Source: Streptomyces sp. V1I1 (GTDB taxonomy: Bacteria > Actinomycetota > Actinomycetes > Streptomycetales > Streptomycetaceae). From it: 64,000 bases of DNA. Under the pieces are notes generated by a model. The model was given only the letters and a program-made list of their open reading frames with translations, was not told the origin of the DNA and did not search any database. The stretch lies in NCBI RefSeq assembly GCF_030817355.1, contig NZ_JAUSZH010000001.1, positions 372,001 to 436,000 on the forward strand, in the 5' to 3' direction. A program made the position numbers and the translations under genes. How positions within the stretch are numbered: the first letter of the stretch is position 1; every line of letters starts with the position of its first letter. Positions 1 through 8,269 of this stretch are shown piece by piece.

Positions 1-1
1 A

Positions 2-88
2 CCCTCCGAAGAAGGACTGCGCATACTCGCCTCCTGGGCCGCCACCCACGACGCCGACTCCCCCACGCAAACGTCCTCGGCCGGCTGA
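2..88 (+). CDS. C-terminal tail of an unidentified protein, cut by window edge
   Basis: Frame 2 is open from the window edge to a TGA at 86-88 and gives 28 residues containing EEGLRILASWAATHDAD. The length is too short to place in a family. It may be the end of a real gene upstream or chance reading. Confidence 0.25.
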   Translation, partial: PSEEGLRILASWAATHDADSPTQTSSAG

Positions 89-189
89 CCGTCCTCTCGC
101 GTATCAACCAACTTTCCCGGACGAGAACAAGCACCAAAGTGCGCGCCCAGCCTTCTCACAAACAACCGTTTATGAGAGACAGTGGTTAC

Positions 190-642
190 ATGGCATTGCA
201 CTGGAAGCTCGTCATCGACACCACGAACGCACCCACCCTCGCGGACTTCTGGGCCGCGGCGCTGGACTACGAGGTGGAAGACCCAAGTTCCCTCATCGAG
301 CGCCTGCTGGCCGCCGGACAAATCAGCGAGGACGCGGTCGCCGAGCACCACGGCCGCAAGACCTTCCGCGGCTACGCCGCAATCCGCCATCCCGAGGACC
401 CGTACGACGAGACCAGCGGCATCGGCCATGGCCGCCGCCTGCTCTTCCAGGAGGTACCCGAGGGCAAGTCCGGCAAGAACCGTCTGCACCTGGACGTCCA
501 CAGCGAGCCCGGCGGGCTCGGCAAGCTGGTGGCCCGACTGGAAGACCTGGGGGCAACCCGCATCCGCGAGGTGAACAAGGGGCCGGCCGGGCACTGGTGG
601 ATCATGCAGGACCCGGAGGGCAACGAGTTCTGCGTGGCGTAG
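190..642 (+). CDS. VOC superfamily (glyoxalase/bleomycin-resistance fold) protein
   Basis: A 150-residue single-domain protein of the vicinal oxygen chelate fold. The N-terminus (ALHWKLVIDTTNAPTLADFW) is the usual first beta strand and helix, and the C-terminus carries the second beta-alpha-beta half with HLDVHSEPGG and the closing motif DPEGNEFCVA. Members bind a metal and act as dioxygenases, isomerases or drug-binding resistance proteins; the substrate here cannot be told. The ATG at 190 is preferred to a GTG at 139 because family homology starts there, with a purine stretch (GAGAGA) at 173-178. No partner gene is evident downstream. Confidence 0.8.
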   Translation: MALHWKLVIDTTNAPTLADFWAAALDYEVEDPSSLIERLLAAGQISEDAVAEHHGRKTFRGYAAIRHPEDPYDETSGIGHGRRLLFQEVPEGKSGKNRLHLDVHSEPGGLGKLVARLEDLGATRIREVNKGPAGHWWIMQDPEGNEFCVA

Positions 643-772
643 CTCCGGCTCAGGCCCGCTGCGAGGAATGGGATCGTTGGCATCGACTCCGGCCTGGAGA
701 CCGAGGCCGACGCGCGGGCTGCCCTGGTCGGCTTCGAGTACGACGGCTTCCGTTTCGGCAGCGGCGACTGGG

Positions 773-1216
773 ACCTGAAGGGAGCCTCGGCGAGGACTTC
801 CCGCGTCGCGGTCCCGGGTTGCGCGAACACCAGGCTCCACTGCTCATACTGCAGACGTGCCTTGAGGAGGACCTCGACTCCGGCCGCCAGGCGTAGCACC
901 GCGTATTTGAGGTTCCGGGCACTGCCCTCGCCGTCTCGGCTCTCCAGGTCTTCCACCACGCTGACGAGGTAGTCCAGCCCGTTCCCGACGGACGGGAAAT
1001 GCGGATCACCAGCCAGCTCCACCCGACGACGGATGCGGTCCCGCGCGAGCTGCGGCGGCTCATCGAAACCACTCGGCACCGTCCCCGTGGGGCCCAGCGG
1101 GCATACGCCTTGGCCGGGTCACCGAAGGCAGGCGGGGCGCCCTCGTGGGACCAGCCGACGGTGACTGCAAGGTCGGCGGCGCTCTCGTCGTGGTGGGAGC
1201 CAGGGCGCTCGCTCAT
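773..1216 (-). pseudogene. Broken conserved actinobacterial hypothetical gene (frameshifted, 3' lost)
   Basis: A very good ribosome site (AAGGAGGCAG) precedes the ATG at 1216, and the first 40 codons have normal GC3 bias. The sensible reading then shifts frame near 1080-1090 into a segment with NGLDYLVSVVEDLESRDGEG and LKYAVLRLAAGVEVLLKARL, a helical conserved protein I have seen in Streptomyces without known function. After about 773 no frame looks protein-like, so the 3' part has been replaced. Joining of two reading frames is my inference; a sequencing error could explain the shift but not the missing C-terminus. Confidence 0.5.
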
Positions 1217-1254
1217 CTGCCTCCTTGGTGCAGGGCACGGAAGTTCGGGACTTT

Positions 1255-1321
1255 GAGATCGCGCGGATAGGTCAGAGGCATCGGCTGGGTCGGGTGTCCC
1301 AGCGGTGGCTCGTCCAGGCTT
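1255..1321 (-). mobile_element. Outer IS5-family remnant, left piece (transposase C-terminus)
   Basis: These 67 bp match 36531-36597 with only a few differences. Read on the minus strand they encode the IS5-type transposase ending WTSHRWDTRPSRCP or its variant. The matching other half of the same remnant is at 3683-3765. The two pieces were therefore once contiguous and have been split by the IS5/IS110 nest between them. Confidence 0.7.
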
Positions 1322-1343
1322 AGGGTCTGTTTGAAAGTGGATC

Positions 1344-1707
1344 TTGGTCTGGGATGATCTTCGGGTGGCGCGGAGAGATCTGACCGAGGGTCAATGGGCA
1401 ATGCTGGAGCCGTTGTTGCCGTCCGCGCGCAAGCGCGGCCGACCGACCGCGTTCACGCGGCGGGACCAGGTGAACGCGATCCGGTGGCGGACCCGGACGG
1501 GTGCGCCGTGGCGGGACGTACCGGAGCGGTACGGACCGTGGGAGTCCGCGTACAGCCTGTTCCGGCGCCGGCAGCGCGACGGCACCTGGGCGCGGGTCCT
1601 CGAACATTTGCAGGTCCGCGCCGACGCGCGGGCTGATCACCTGGGACGTGAACGTCGACTCCACGGTCTCCCGCGCGCACCAGCACGCCGTCGGGGCCCG
1701 CAAAAGG
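1344..1707 (+). pseudogene. IS5-family transposase, 5' half (interrupted by IS110)
   Basis: The reading gives DLTEGQWAMLEPLLP, PWRDVPERYGPWES and a long Arg-rich domain typical of IS5 (IS427-like) transposases. The frame then changes near 1635 to GLITWDVNVDSTVSRAHQHA, which carries the first catalytic Asp (VDST). This frame change is normal for the group, which makes transposase by programmed frameshifting. The gene stops at about 1707 where the IS110 element begins and resumes at 3164. The start is TTG 1344 or, more likely, GTG 1365. The left terminal repeat probably begins at TAGGGTCTGTTTGAAAG, 1321-1337. Confidence 0.8.
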
Positions 1708-1724
1708 TGCCCCTATGGTTTTCG

Positions 1725-2927
1725 TCAAGCGGTGACCGGGGTGGGTGGCTGGTAGAAGGTGCCGTCTCGGAGCATGGCGAAGAGGACGTCGATGCGGCGG
1801 CGGGCGAGGCAGACGATGGCTGCGACGTGGTGTTTTCCCTCGCGTCGTTTCCTGTCGTAGTAGGCGCGTGAGTCGGGCTGGGCCAGTGAGGCGAACGCGG
1901 CGAGGTAGAAAGCCCTCTTGAGCTGCTTGTTGCCTCGCCGGGAGGGATGCTCGCCGCGGATGGACGAGCCGGATCGGCGGGTGGCGGGTGCAAGGCCGGC
2001 GTAGGCGGCCAGGTGGCCTGCGGTGGCGAAGCCGCTGCCGTCGCCGACGTCGATGAGGATCCGGGCTGCGGTCCTGACCCCGATGCCGGGCATGGAGGTC
2101 AGGACCTGGGAAAGAGGGTGCGCCTCCAGCAGCTCCTCGATCCTTGTGGTGAGGAGCTTTCGCTGATCGAGCACGGCGGTGAGCGAGGCGGCGAGGCTGG
2201 GGACGATCAGTGCGGCAGCGTCGGTGCCCGGCACGACGACGGTCTGCTCGTCGAGCGCGTCGAAGATGTCCTCGACCAGCCGTTCGGCCATGCGCGGTGC
2301 CTTGGGCCGCAACAGCGATACCAGCCGCCGCCTGCCGGCCTTCCTCAACTGGGCCGGGGAGCCATTGCGTTCGAGGAGCAACAGGACGGCCGGGTGATCC
2401 AGGCGAGGACCCAGGACGCGCTCGAGCGAGGGATGGACCTGCGTGAGGAGCCCGCGCAGACGATTCTTGACGCGGGTGACCTCGCCGGCCAGGTCGTCGT
2501 CGAAGCCCACGAGCATGTTCAGCTCGGCGATGGTTTCGTCATCCGGTGCCAGGTCCCGGAGAGTGTGCGGCATGGTCCGGGCGGCATCGGCGATGATCGC
2601 CGCATCGCGGGCGTCGGTCTTCGACTCGCCCGGATAAAGATCGGCGATCCGCCGCATCGTCAGCCCCGGCAGATAGGCGACGCGGCAGCCAGCATCGCGA
2701 GCCACAGCCAGCGGCAGGGCGCCGATCGAGGCAGGCTGGTCCACCACGACCAGCACCGTTCCGTGCCTGGCCTGCAGTTTCGTGAACAGCTCACGCAACC
2801 GCGACTCGCTATTGGGCAACTGCTTGTCGAAGACCTTCTTACCTGTCGGAGTAAGCGCGGTGCCGTGATGCTCCCCCTTGCCGACGTCCAGACCAAGGTA
2901 GACATCGACCTCGCCCGTGTCGTTCAC
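1725..2927 (-). CDS. IS110-family transposase (DEDD RuvC-like recombinase)
   Basis: A full-length 400-residue protein. The N-terminal RuvC-like domain has acidic positions at D14 (GLDVGKGEHHG), D63 (VVVDQPAS), D105 and D108 (KTDARDAA). A coiled linker follows, and then the C-terminal Tnp domain with SMPGIGVRTAARIL and HPSRRGNKQLKRAF, which holds the conserved Ser of this group. IS110 enzymes move a circular intermediate guided by an RNA from the non-coding end of the element. The start is GTG at 2927 with GGGGAGGGG about 5 nt upstream. No frameshift is seen, so the gene looks functional. Confidence 0.92.
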   Translation of the reverse strand: MNDTGEVDVYLGLDVGKGEHHGTALTPTGKKVFDKQLPNSESRLRELFTKLQARHGTVLVVVDQPASIGALPLAVARDAGCRVAYLPGLTMRRIADLYPGESKTDARDAAIIADAARTMPHTLRDLAPDDETIAELNMLVGFDDDLAGEVTRVKNRLRGLLTQVHPSLERVLGPRLDHPAVLLLLERNGSPAQLRKAGRRRLVSLLRPKAPRMAERLVEDIFDALDEQTVVVPGTDAAALIVPSLAASLTAVLDQRKLLTTRIEELLEAHPLSQVLTSMPGIGVRTAARILIDVGDGSGFATAGHLAAYAGLAPATRRSGSSIRGEHPSRRGNKQLKRAFYLAAFASLAQPDSRAYYDRKRREGKHHVAAIVCLARRRIDVLFAMLRDGTFYQPPTPVTA

Positions 2928-3163
2928 ATACCCCTCCCCAGCAGACCCTTCCCGGCCTCAGCTGCGGCATCAGCGTGCCGGCATCCACGTTACGAAGGCC
3001 TGCCCCACCCAGGACGGATGCGAGCGGTCATGCCCCTGATCAGCGGTCTGCCAATGCCTCCGAGTCCCGGTGACACCACCTTTTCGATCATGGCGACAAG
3101 GGGACCAAGTCATACCGGGCTCGGAGACCGGGAGCCCCATTGCGGGGCCACGAAAACGGTAAC
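2928..3163 (-). ncRNA. Candidate bridge RNA region of the IS110 element
   Basis: A 236-bp non-coding segment lies between the 5' end of the transposase and the element's right boundary. IS110-group elements (transposase upstream DEDD type) keep the bridge RNA in this 5' non-coding end; it contains two loops that pair with donor and target DNA. The strand is assumed to be that of the transposase. I did not fold it or find loops by eye, so this is a positional inference from family knowledge only. Confidence 0.4.
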
Positions 3164-3682
3164 GGGGACCTGCAACGCGAGCCGCCCGGCGGGCTCGTCA
3201 ACGAACCCGCCGACCACGCGCTCGGCCGGTCCCGCGGCGGGCTGACCACGAAGATCCACCTGGTGGTCGAGCAGGGCCAGCGCCCGCTGGCCCTGCTGAT
3301 CACCGCCGGACAACGCGGCGACTCATCGCAGTTCGCGAACCTCCTCGACGCAATCCGCGTGCCCAGGCCCCGACCGGGCAGGCCGCGCACCCACCCGCGG
3401 CGGGTGCGCGGCGACAAGGCATACAGCTCGCGGGCGAACCGCGCGCTCCTGCGCAGACGCGGGATCGCCTGCACCATCCCCGAACCCGCCGACCAGGTCC
3501 GCAACCGCAAACGACGCGGGCCGGCGGGCGGACGCCCGCCAGCGTTCGACCGCGAGGACTACAAGGCCCGCCACGCCATCGAATGCGGCATCAACCGCCT
3601 CAAACGACACCGCGCCGTCGCCACCCGATACGACAAACTCGCCGTCCGCTACGAAGCCACCGTCACCATCGCAGCCATCGGC
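3164..3682 (+). pseudogene. IS5-family transposase, 3' half (interrupted and 3'-truncated)
   Basis: Continues the gene broken at 1707: [36 protein letters not shown], then the second catalytic Asp in [11 protein letters not shown] and the Glu in [14 protein letters not shown]. Together with VDST in the 5' half these complete the DDE triad. The end [12 protein letters not shown] should be followed by about 5 more residues and the right terminal repeat, but the sequence passes directly into the older IS5 remnant at 3683. The element has therefore lost its right end and cannot move by itself. Confidence 0.8.
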
Positions 3683-3765
3683 GACACGGGCCCCTCCGCT
3701 CGGTGCAGATGGCGAGTTTGTTGACATGAGGGCAGGTCCTTTCGCTGGCTCGACACGGATGAGTC
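3683..3765 (-). mobile_element. Outer IS5-family remnant, right piece
   Basis: Matches 36655-36737 closely, including a stretch from CGCTCGGTGCAGATGGCGAG to GACACGGATGAGTC. The minus strand encodes [17 protein letters not shown] residues of an IS5 transposase C-terminal region in the 36 kb copy. The 57 bp that join the two pieces at 36598-36654 are missing here, lost when the inner IS5 element arrived or by later deletion. Confidence 0.7.
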
Positions 3766-3903
3766 GGTTTGCGCTACCCACCCCGAAAGGGGCCGCCGCT
3801 AACGGCACCCCCGGCAGCTGGCCCGGTCACCGAACGCGAATCTCAGTGATCGCAGATCGCGACCTCGCGTGATCGCTCACAGGTCGCGCATGCTCTCGTT
3901 CTC
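3766..3903. other. Intergenic region, nothing recognised
   Basis: Separates the IS nest from the M20 gene, which ends at 3904. A short dyad (GATCGCAGATCGCGACCTCGCGTGATCG, in part) around 3848-3878 could act as a weak terminator for the M20 gene. No ORF is convincing. Confidence 0.3.
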
Positions 3904-5004
3904 CTATGTGTTCTGAATGGCGTTCACCAGTCCAGCAACAAGGTTCGCCCGCTCGGCCATGGCTTCGATCACCAGGTACTCGTGGTCGGCGTGGGCACCG
4001 CCCCCGACTGCTCCAAGGCCATCGAGTGTTGGCACCCCCAGTGCGGCCGTGAAGTTGCCGTCGCTTCCGCCGCCGACTGCCTTGCCTTCGAGGCCAGGAA
4101 GCAGTCGCTTTGCCACCGCAAAGAGCTCGGTCGACGCCGACTCAGGCATCGGGGGTCGGCTGATAGCTCCCTGAACCGCGATCTCCGCCTCATCGAGACG
4201 CGGAGCCAGTGCTGCGAACGCAGATTCAATTCGTTCCTTCTCGCCGGCCGACTCGACCCGGACGTCGACGATGACGGTCGCCTCTGCGGGAACGACGTTG
4301 TCCAGGGTTCCTGCGGACGCGACGGTCGGGGTAACAGTCGTGCCAATGTCGGGGCGACCAAGCGCTGCGATATCTAGTACCTGGTGTGATGCTTCGATCA
4401 GGGCGTTGACCCCGGCTGCGGGCTCAAGGCCGGCGTGCGACGCCCGGCCCACGATGGAGACTTGGAACGTGCCGCAGCCTTTACGGCCGGTCTTCAGGGC
4501 TCCGCCATCAGCGGCGCCCTCGAGCACAAGTACAGCGCCGCAGGCAATGGCTCGTTCTTCGATGAGAGCTCGAGAGGAGCGGGAGCCGACCTCTTCGTCG
4601 GCGGTCATCAGGATCTCGACGCCTGACCGGTCATCGAGCGTCGCCAGGCCATGAACGGCCTGTACCAAACCGCCAAGCATGTCAAAGACCCCGGGGCCGG
4701 TCGCATGCCCGTCTTCGACCATGAACGGGCTGCGTTCAAGGGTGCCGAGCGGAAACACCGTGTCATGGTGACCGAGGATCAGTACTTTGGGATCGCCACC
4801 AGCTGACCAGTGGACGTGCGGCCCGGCTTCGCTCTCAACGAGGATGGCCTGCCCGCAAAGGCGGCTCTCGATGAGAGCGGCGACAGCTTTGGCCGATGCC
4901 GTCAAGGCGTCGAGATCGCGCGATGGAGACTCGATTTCGACGAGTGTCCTGAGGTCCTCAATCATCGCGTCAACACTCACATCGACGGTCTTGTGCATCG
5001 TCAC
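3904..5004 (-). CDS. M20-family metallopeptidase (glutamate carboxypeptidase-like)
   Basis: A 366-residue cytosolic zinc hydrolase of the ArgE/DapE/CPG2 clan, which cleaves N-acyl amino acids or C-terminal Glu. Metal ligands are visible in order: H80 in LGHHDTVFPLG, the bridging D108 in GPGVFDMLGG, the catalytic E137-E138 in TADEEVGS, a Glu in LVLEGAADGG, and the C-terminal His in GGGAHADHEY. The dimerisation domain sits between them (residues about 175-285, start GRKGCGTFQVSIVGRASHAG). Start is GTG 5004 or ATG 4998; neither has a strong ribosome site. It stands alone, so the substrate is unknown. Confidence 0.85.
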   Translation of the reverse strand: MTMHKTVDVSVDAMIEDLRTLVEIESPSRDLDALTASAKAVAALIESRLCGQAILVESEAGPHVHWSAGGDPKVLILGHHDTVFPLGTLERSPFMVEDGHATGPGVFDMLGGLVQAVHGLATLDDRSGVEILMTADEEVGSRSSRALIEERAIACGAVLVLEGAADGGALKTGRKGCGTFQVSIVGRASHAGLEPAAGVNALIEASHQVLDIAALGRPDIGTTVTPTVASAGTLDNVVPAEATVIVDVRVESAGEKERIESAFAALAPRLDEAEIAVQGAISRPPMPESASTELFAVAKRLLPGLEGKAVGGGSDGNFTAALGVPTLDGLGAVGGGAHADHEYLVIEAMAERANLVAGLVNAIQNT

Positions 5005-5045
5005 GTTGCAAGGGTACTTGGTACGCCGTGACGGAATGGAGTTGA

Positions 5046-5228
5046 CCTGCCCGGGTACCCCGGTGGCTCTTCCGCTTCCCCGTCGCCGACGTCACCGCCA
5101 CCCTCGAGGCGGCACGCCGAAGCGGGGGCACGGTCCTCGGACACCGTCACACGGCCGAGGGTGAACTGGCGACGTTCAGTGACCCCGAAGGCGCCCTGTT
5201 CAGCGTCACCACCCGGGCCCACACCTGA
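5046..5228 (+). pseudogene. C-terminal fragment of a VOC-family protein
   Basis: An open frame with FPVADVTATLEAARRSGGTV and FSDPEGALFSVTTRAHT before TGA 5226-5228. This is the last beta-alpha-beta unit of a glyoxalase-fold protein. An in-frame TGA at 5043 and the abutting M20 start show that the N-terminal two thirds are gone. Confidence 0.55.
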
Positions 5229-5847
5229 GCGTCCGGACGGCTTCCGAGCAGCGGCGGGGTGCAACCGCGGCGGACAAGGCCGCCGCGGACTCCCAGATGA
5301 TCGCGCGCTGCGCTGGCCCCCAGGCCGGGTAGGCCGGAGGCGCCCTGGAGGTGCTGCTGGAGGCAGGTCAGGTCGGCTGCCGATCGGGCGTGCCGAGGGC
5401 TCGGCCCCGGTGTGTAGCCCGGACCTCCGTTCTGGAACCCGCTTGGATGGGCGTTCCGCGCGGGCTTCCTGGCTTTCTTCGTCGAAATGGACTGGTGGGT
5501 ACCGTGGTACGCAGAGAGCATCGGGCGGCAGGGCCTCGGGCTGGGTGGTGGACGTGCCGGTGAACGACCGGTGGTCACTGGGCCTTCGGTGGCGCGGTGG
5601 GCAGCCCGTAGTCGGCGATCTGCTGCTCGGTGACGGCCAGGTACTCCAAGACGACCTCGGTGCCCGGCGCGTCGACGGCAGCGAACGCGGTGAGCGCCCT
5701 CGACTCGCTACGAGCCGTGACCACCTTCACCTGCCCGGCGGCTTGAGCTTCTCGGGGAGGTACGCCCAACGCCCTCCACCAGGCCTGGCGATGGTTTCGG
5801 CGCGCATGGCCGCCGTGATGCTGGGCATCACGGCGGCCATGGCGTCA
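5229..5847. other. Decayed region with short unassignable coding traces
   Basis: No intact gene. Two traces look protein-like. On the plus strand near 5447-5530 one frame reads GWAFRAGFLAFFVEMDWW. On the minus strand 5575-5769 a 64-codon frame ends LEYLAVTEQQIADYGLPTAP before its stop, resembling the tail of Toprim-like or phage-type hypotheticals. A perfect inverted repeat with arms GCCGCCGTGATG at 5810-5821 and CATCACGGCGGC at 5827-5838, loop 5 nt, lies near the end of the 5848 gene and could terminate it. Confidence 0.35.
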
Positions 5848-6181
5848 TCACGGCACCGTGAGCCAGCAGACGTCACCGGAACCGGGCAACCGGGAATGCG
5901 GCTGAACCTCTGCCGCGATCCGCGCCAGGACTTCGGCTTTCTCCAATTGCCATGGCAGGAAAGGCTCCCGCGTCGACGCCGTCAGATCGCCCGCTCGCGC
6001 TCCAGCGTCATACGGATCGCCGACGATCCGCAGGAGCAGCGTCAGCTGTTCCTGGAACGAGGCGCCGCGTCCGAGGAGGGCTGCCCACGGACCCGCTGAT
6101 GACCGAGAAACCGAGCCAGTCGTCGTGAGCGTACTGGATCAGATACTCCAGCTCGCGGCGATACGCGTCCTGGTTCACCAT
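5848..6181 (-). pseudogene. Immunity-like conserved small protein, frameshifted
   Basis: Starts ATG 6181 only 3 nt after the stop of the 6185 gene, so the two form one transcription unit. The reading begins MVNQDAYRRELEYLIQYAHD, DWLGFSVISGSVGS, then needs a one-base shift near 6088 to continue ALLGRGASFQEQLTLLLRIV and end LPGSGDVCWLTVP at TGA 5848-5850. The restored protein is about 111 residues, acidic and helical. I recall similar proteins beside polymorphic-toxin C-termini, where they would be immunity proteins, but this is recollection and not a verified match. The shift may be mutation or sequencing error. Confidence 0.55.
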
Positions 6182-6184
6182 GGC

Positions 6185-6418
6185 TCAGTTCCCATGCTGC
6201 GGGACATGGAATCGCTTCATATCCAGGCCGTCCACGCCGTTGTGGTCAACGGTCGCTCCACCGGATTTACTGAACGGGCGATAGGTGACGGTCGCCTTCA
6301 GGTCGTCCGACAGCTGCCACACCTCGATATTGCCCTTCGGTGTGCTCTTGACGTCGGGCTCGCCGAGCTTGGCATGCAAGTCCAGGCGGACTCTCTCCAA
6401 CTGCACGTCGTCGATCAT
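6185..6418 (-). CDS. Small conserved protein, possible toxin-domain remnant
   Basis: 77 residues: MIDDVQLERVRLDLHAKLG at the start, then KSTPKGNIEVWQLSDD, VTYRPFSKSGG, and VDGLDMKRFHVPQHGN at the end. The mixed basic, strand-rich second half resembles the terminal domain of secreted polymorphic toxins, and it is followed after 3 nt by the immunity-like gene at 5848-6181. It has its own ATG but only a weak ribosome site (GGGGAAG about 15 nt upstream), so it may be a detached toxin tip rather than a free-standing gene. Activity is unknown. Confidence 0.55.
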   Translation of the reverse strand: MIDDVQLERVRLDLHAKLGEPDVKSTPKGNIEVWQLSDDLKATVTYRPFSKSGGATVDHNGVDGLDMKRFHVPQHGN

Positions 6419-6600
6419 TCTGACGCCGGGGCTGTCTTCCCCTGACTTACCCTCAGAACAGCGGTGAGGGCCGCCACCTCAGTGGCATGCGGCGGGAGCG
6501 GTGCAGCAGTGTCGTACGAGACCGAGGCAGGGCCCATTTCCCTGTTCAGAAGGAGCAACGGGGCCGCGTCAATCCAGGTCCTGGGCGATGAGGGGCGGAG
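6419..6600. other. Intergenic, no gene recognised
   Basis: Upstream of the 6418 gene. A plus-strand frame contains SYETEAGPISLFRRSNGAAS but has no start signal or continuation. Confidence 0.2.
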
Positions 6601-6897
6601 TCAGTCGCTGTCCTCTCCGGCGGCAAAACGGCGAGCCTCGCGCCGGCCTGCGTAGCGTTCCTTGCGGTTGCGGGCCCTATTCATTTCCCCCCACTCCTTC
6701 TTGGCAGCCCGCCCACTGGGTCCCGAACAGCAGGTGTGGCCGAACCCGGAGTGTTCCCACTGGCAGCGTGTGTCCGCGTCCTCCCACGTCGGGTTCGGCG
6801 GCAGATCGCAGGCGCCGTAGCGGTGATCGTGGACCGGCCGGGGGTTGTGCTCCGCGAGGCGCACCCACAACGGCTTCGTCCTGTCCGTACGGGACAT
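6601..6897 (-). CDS. Conserved Streptomyces basic hypothetical protein
   Basis: 98 residues, starting MSRTDRTKPLWVRLAEHNPR and rich in Arg, His and Cys (CDLPP, DTRCQWEHSGFG, TCCSG). It ends in a basic helix (NRKERYAGRREARRF). The Cys/His spacing suggests a small zinc-binding fold. It belongs to a family I recognise as widespread and uncharacterised in Streptomyces. A good ribosome site (GGAAGGAACGAG) sits directly before ATG 6897. The Cys pattern may be partly eroded relative to the longer family members, so function is open. Confidence 0.65.
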   Translation of the reverse strand: MSRTDRTKPLWVRLAEHNPRPVHDHRYGACDLPPNPTWEDADTRCQWEHSGFGHTCCSGPSGRAAKKEWGEMNRARNRKERYAGRREARRFAAGEDSD

Positions 6898-7347
6898 CTC
6901 GTTCCTTCCGGAACCGCCGCCCAGGCTCCCGGACCTTCCGGGCGGGCGGCTAGGTTCGCCACTTCACGGCGACACACTCCTTCCTTTGTCTGCGGCAACC
7001 GGCCAGGCGGAATCCAGCACCCATCGTGTGAGGGTGTCCCGGTGGATACACCAGGGCAACCACGCCATCCATGGTCCCGGCGCGGACGGAAGTATGGGGC
7101 ACTCTCCACGGGGAGTGGAAAGCCTTTCAGGCTATCGGCAAGCGTCGGCCATACACAAGAACACCACAACGGACGCAGCTGACATGCTCGATCACGCTGA
7201 TGAGGACACCGTCCAAAAAGGGCTGGCGCGGCGCCCAGGGACGCACCGGCGAGTGCGGCGGTGGCCTAGGTTCCTGTGGTCCACGGCAATACGGCTGCGC
7301 CGACTCGCCTCGGACGGCACACTGCGGGATCGCAACCCCTCGCCGGG
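6898..7347. other. Non-coding or decayed stretch
   Basis: No frame on either strand shows sustained codon bias. Only the promoter/ribosome site of the 6897 gene is evident at its left edge. Confidence 0.3.
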
Positions 7348-7590
7348 TTACGCGCCGCCGCCCAGGTCCAACGCGCTGACGGCCGTGCCGCTGTTCACGT
7401 AGATCGTTCCCTCTGCGAGCAGATGCCCGCCGCGCCATTCCCTGTCTTCCGAGCCCTCGATGGACCGCATCTCTCACTGGACGTGACAGCAGGAGCACGG
7501 GCCAGATGACCAGTGTCAGGGCGCCGGGCGATCCTCCACGCGTCTTGTATCCGCTGGGCACAGCAGCTTCGAATTCGTCGAGGGCCATGC
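7348..7590 (-). pseudogene. Remnant with a PQQ/beta-propeller-like repeat
   Basis: A start with ribosome site GGAAGGAC precedes ATG 7590 (MALDEFEAAVPSGYKTRGG, then a hydrophobic stretch ALTLVIWPVLLLS). After a frame change near 7475 the minus strand reads HLLAEGTIYVNSGTAVSALD and stops at 7348. The last motif matches one blade of a PQQ-type propeller repeat (GxxYVxSxxxxxxALD). The two parts are out of frame, so this is a relic, perhaps of a membrane-anchored propeller protein. Confidence 0.35.
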
Positions 7591-8003
7591 GCCGCGTCCT
7601 TCCGGATGCACAAGTCGAGCCACTCCAGGTGGAGTTGCGAGCTAACCCGTACCAACAGCCGGTCGGAACAGAGTCGCAACTGCCCAGCAGCCGCTGCACG
7701 GGGCCGGATCCACCGGGAAGATGGAGCCTTCGTGTTCGGAGATGCCACCGCCCACAGCGAGCTGTTCGGGCTGGCTGATGCGCAGTGAGAGCCGCCCCCC
7801 AGGAGCCGGACTCGCGGATGATGGCCGCAGCGCGGTCTGGGACAAGAATCAACACGCCGGGTTGCCCCCTCGTTCATGTCCTGGTCTTCGGGGCGGCGCG
7901 CAAACCTTTCGACGTTTCCATCGGTCGGCGGACCTCCCCGAGTTCCCTGGTCCCTGGCCCCTGGCCTCTGGGAGCTTCCTGGTCAGGAAGAGCAGCTCCC
8001 GGA

Positions 8004-8246
8004 ATCGAGGTCATCACTCCCGAGCGCCTGATACACGCCTTGCGCCAACGGCCCGGAGCAGGCGCTGAAGGACGTGACATTGATCGTGGTGGACGAGGCC
8101 CACCACATCGCCCAGGGGCAGCCGCACTGCCCAACGACGTGCTGGAGGCCGTTGAGGACGCGCTGCGCAGCGGCAGCCTGCCGGCCGTGGTCAGCACCAG
8201 CACGCTGACCGATGGCGTCAACCTGCCGGTGCGCGCACTGTGTTGA
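8004..8246 (+). pseudogene. Collapsed DEAH-box helicase fragment
   Basis: Three readings in two frames resemble superfamily 2 helicases: IEVITPERLIHALRQ, then LKDVTLIVVDEAHHIAQGQ with motif II (DEAH), then VVSTSTLTDGVNLPVRALC with motif V. In an intact enzyme several hundred residues separate motifs II and V, but here they are about 30 codons apart. An internal deletion plus small indels removed the core. Left of 8004 nothing of the helicase can be traced. Confidence 0.6.
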
Positions 8247-8269
8247 CATCTGCAGAGCTCGATGACGGG

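Larger units (their letters stand above)
1708..3163. mobile_element. Intact IS110-family element inside an IS5 transposase gene
   Basis: About 1456 bp separate the two halves of the IS5 gene. The left junction follows GCCCGCAAAAGG (ends 1707) and the right junction precedes GGGGACCTGCAACG (from 3164). Joining the sides restores the expected Ala-Arg-Lys-Arg-Gly-Asp-Leu-Gln reading. There are no long terminal inverted repeats or obvious target duplication, as usual for IS110. The ends are uncertain by about 4 bp because the G runs on both sides are ambiguous. The intact transposase suggests recent insertion. Confidence 0.8.
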
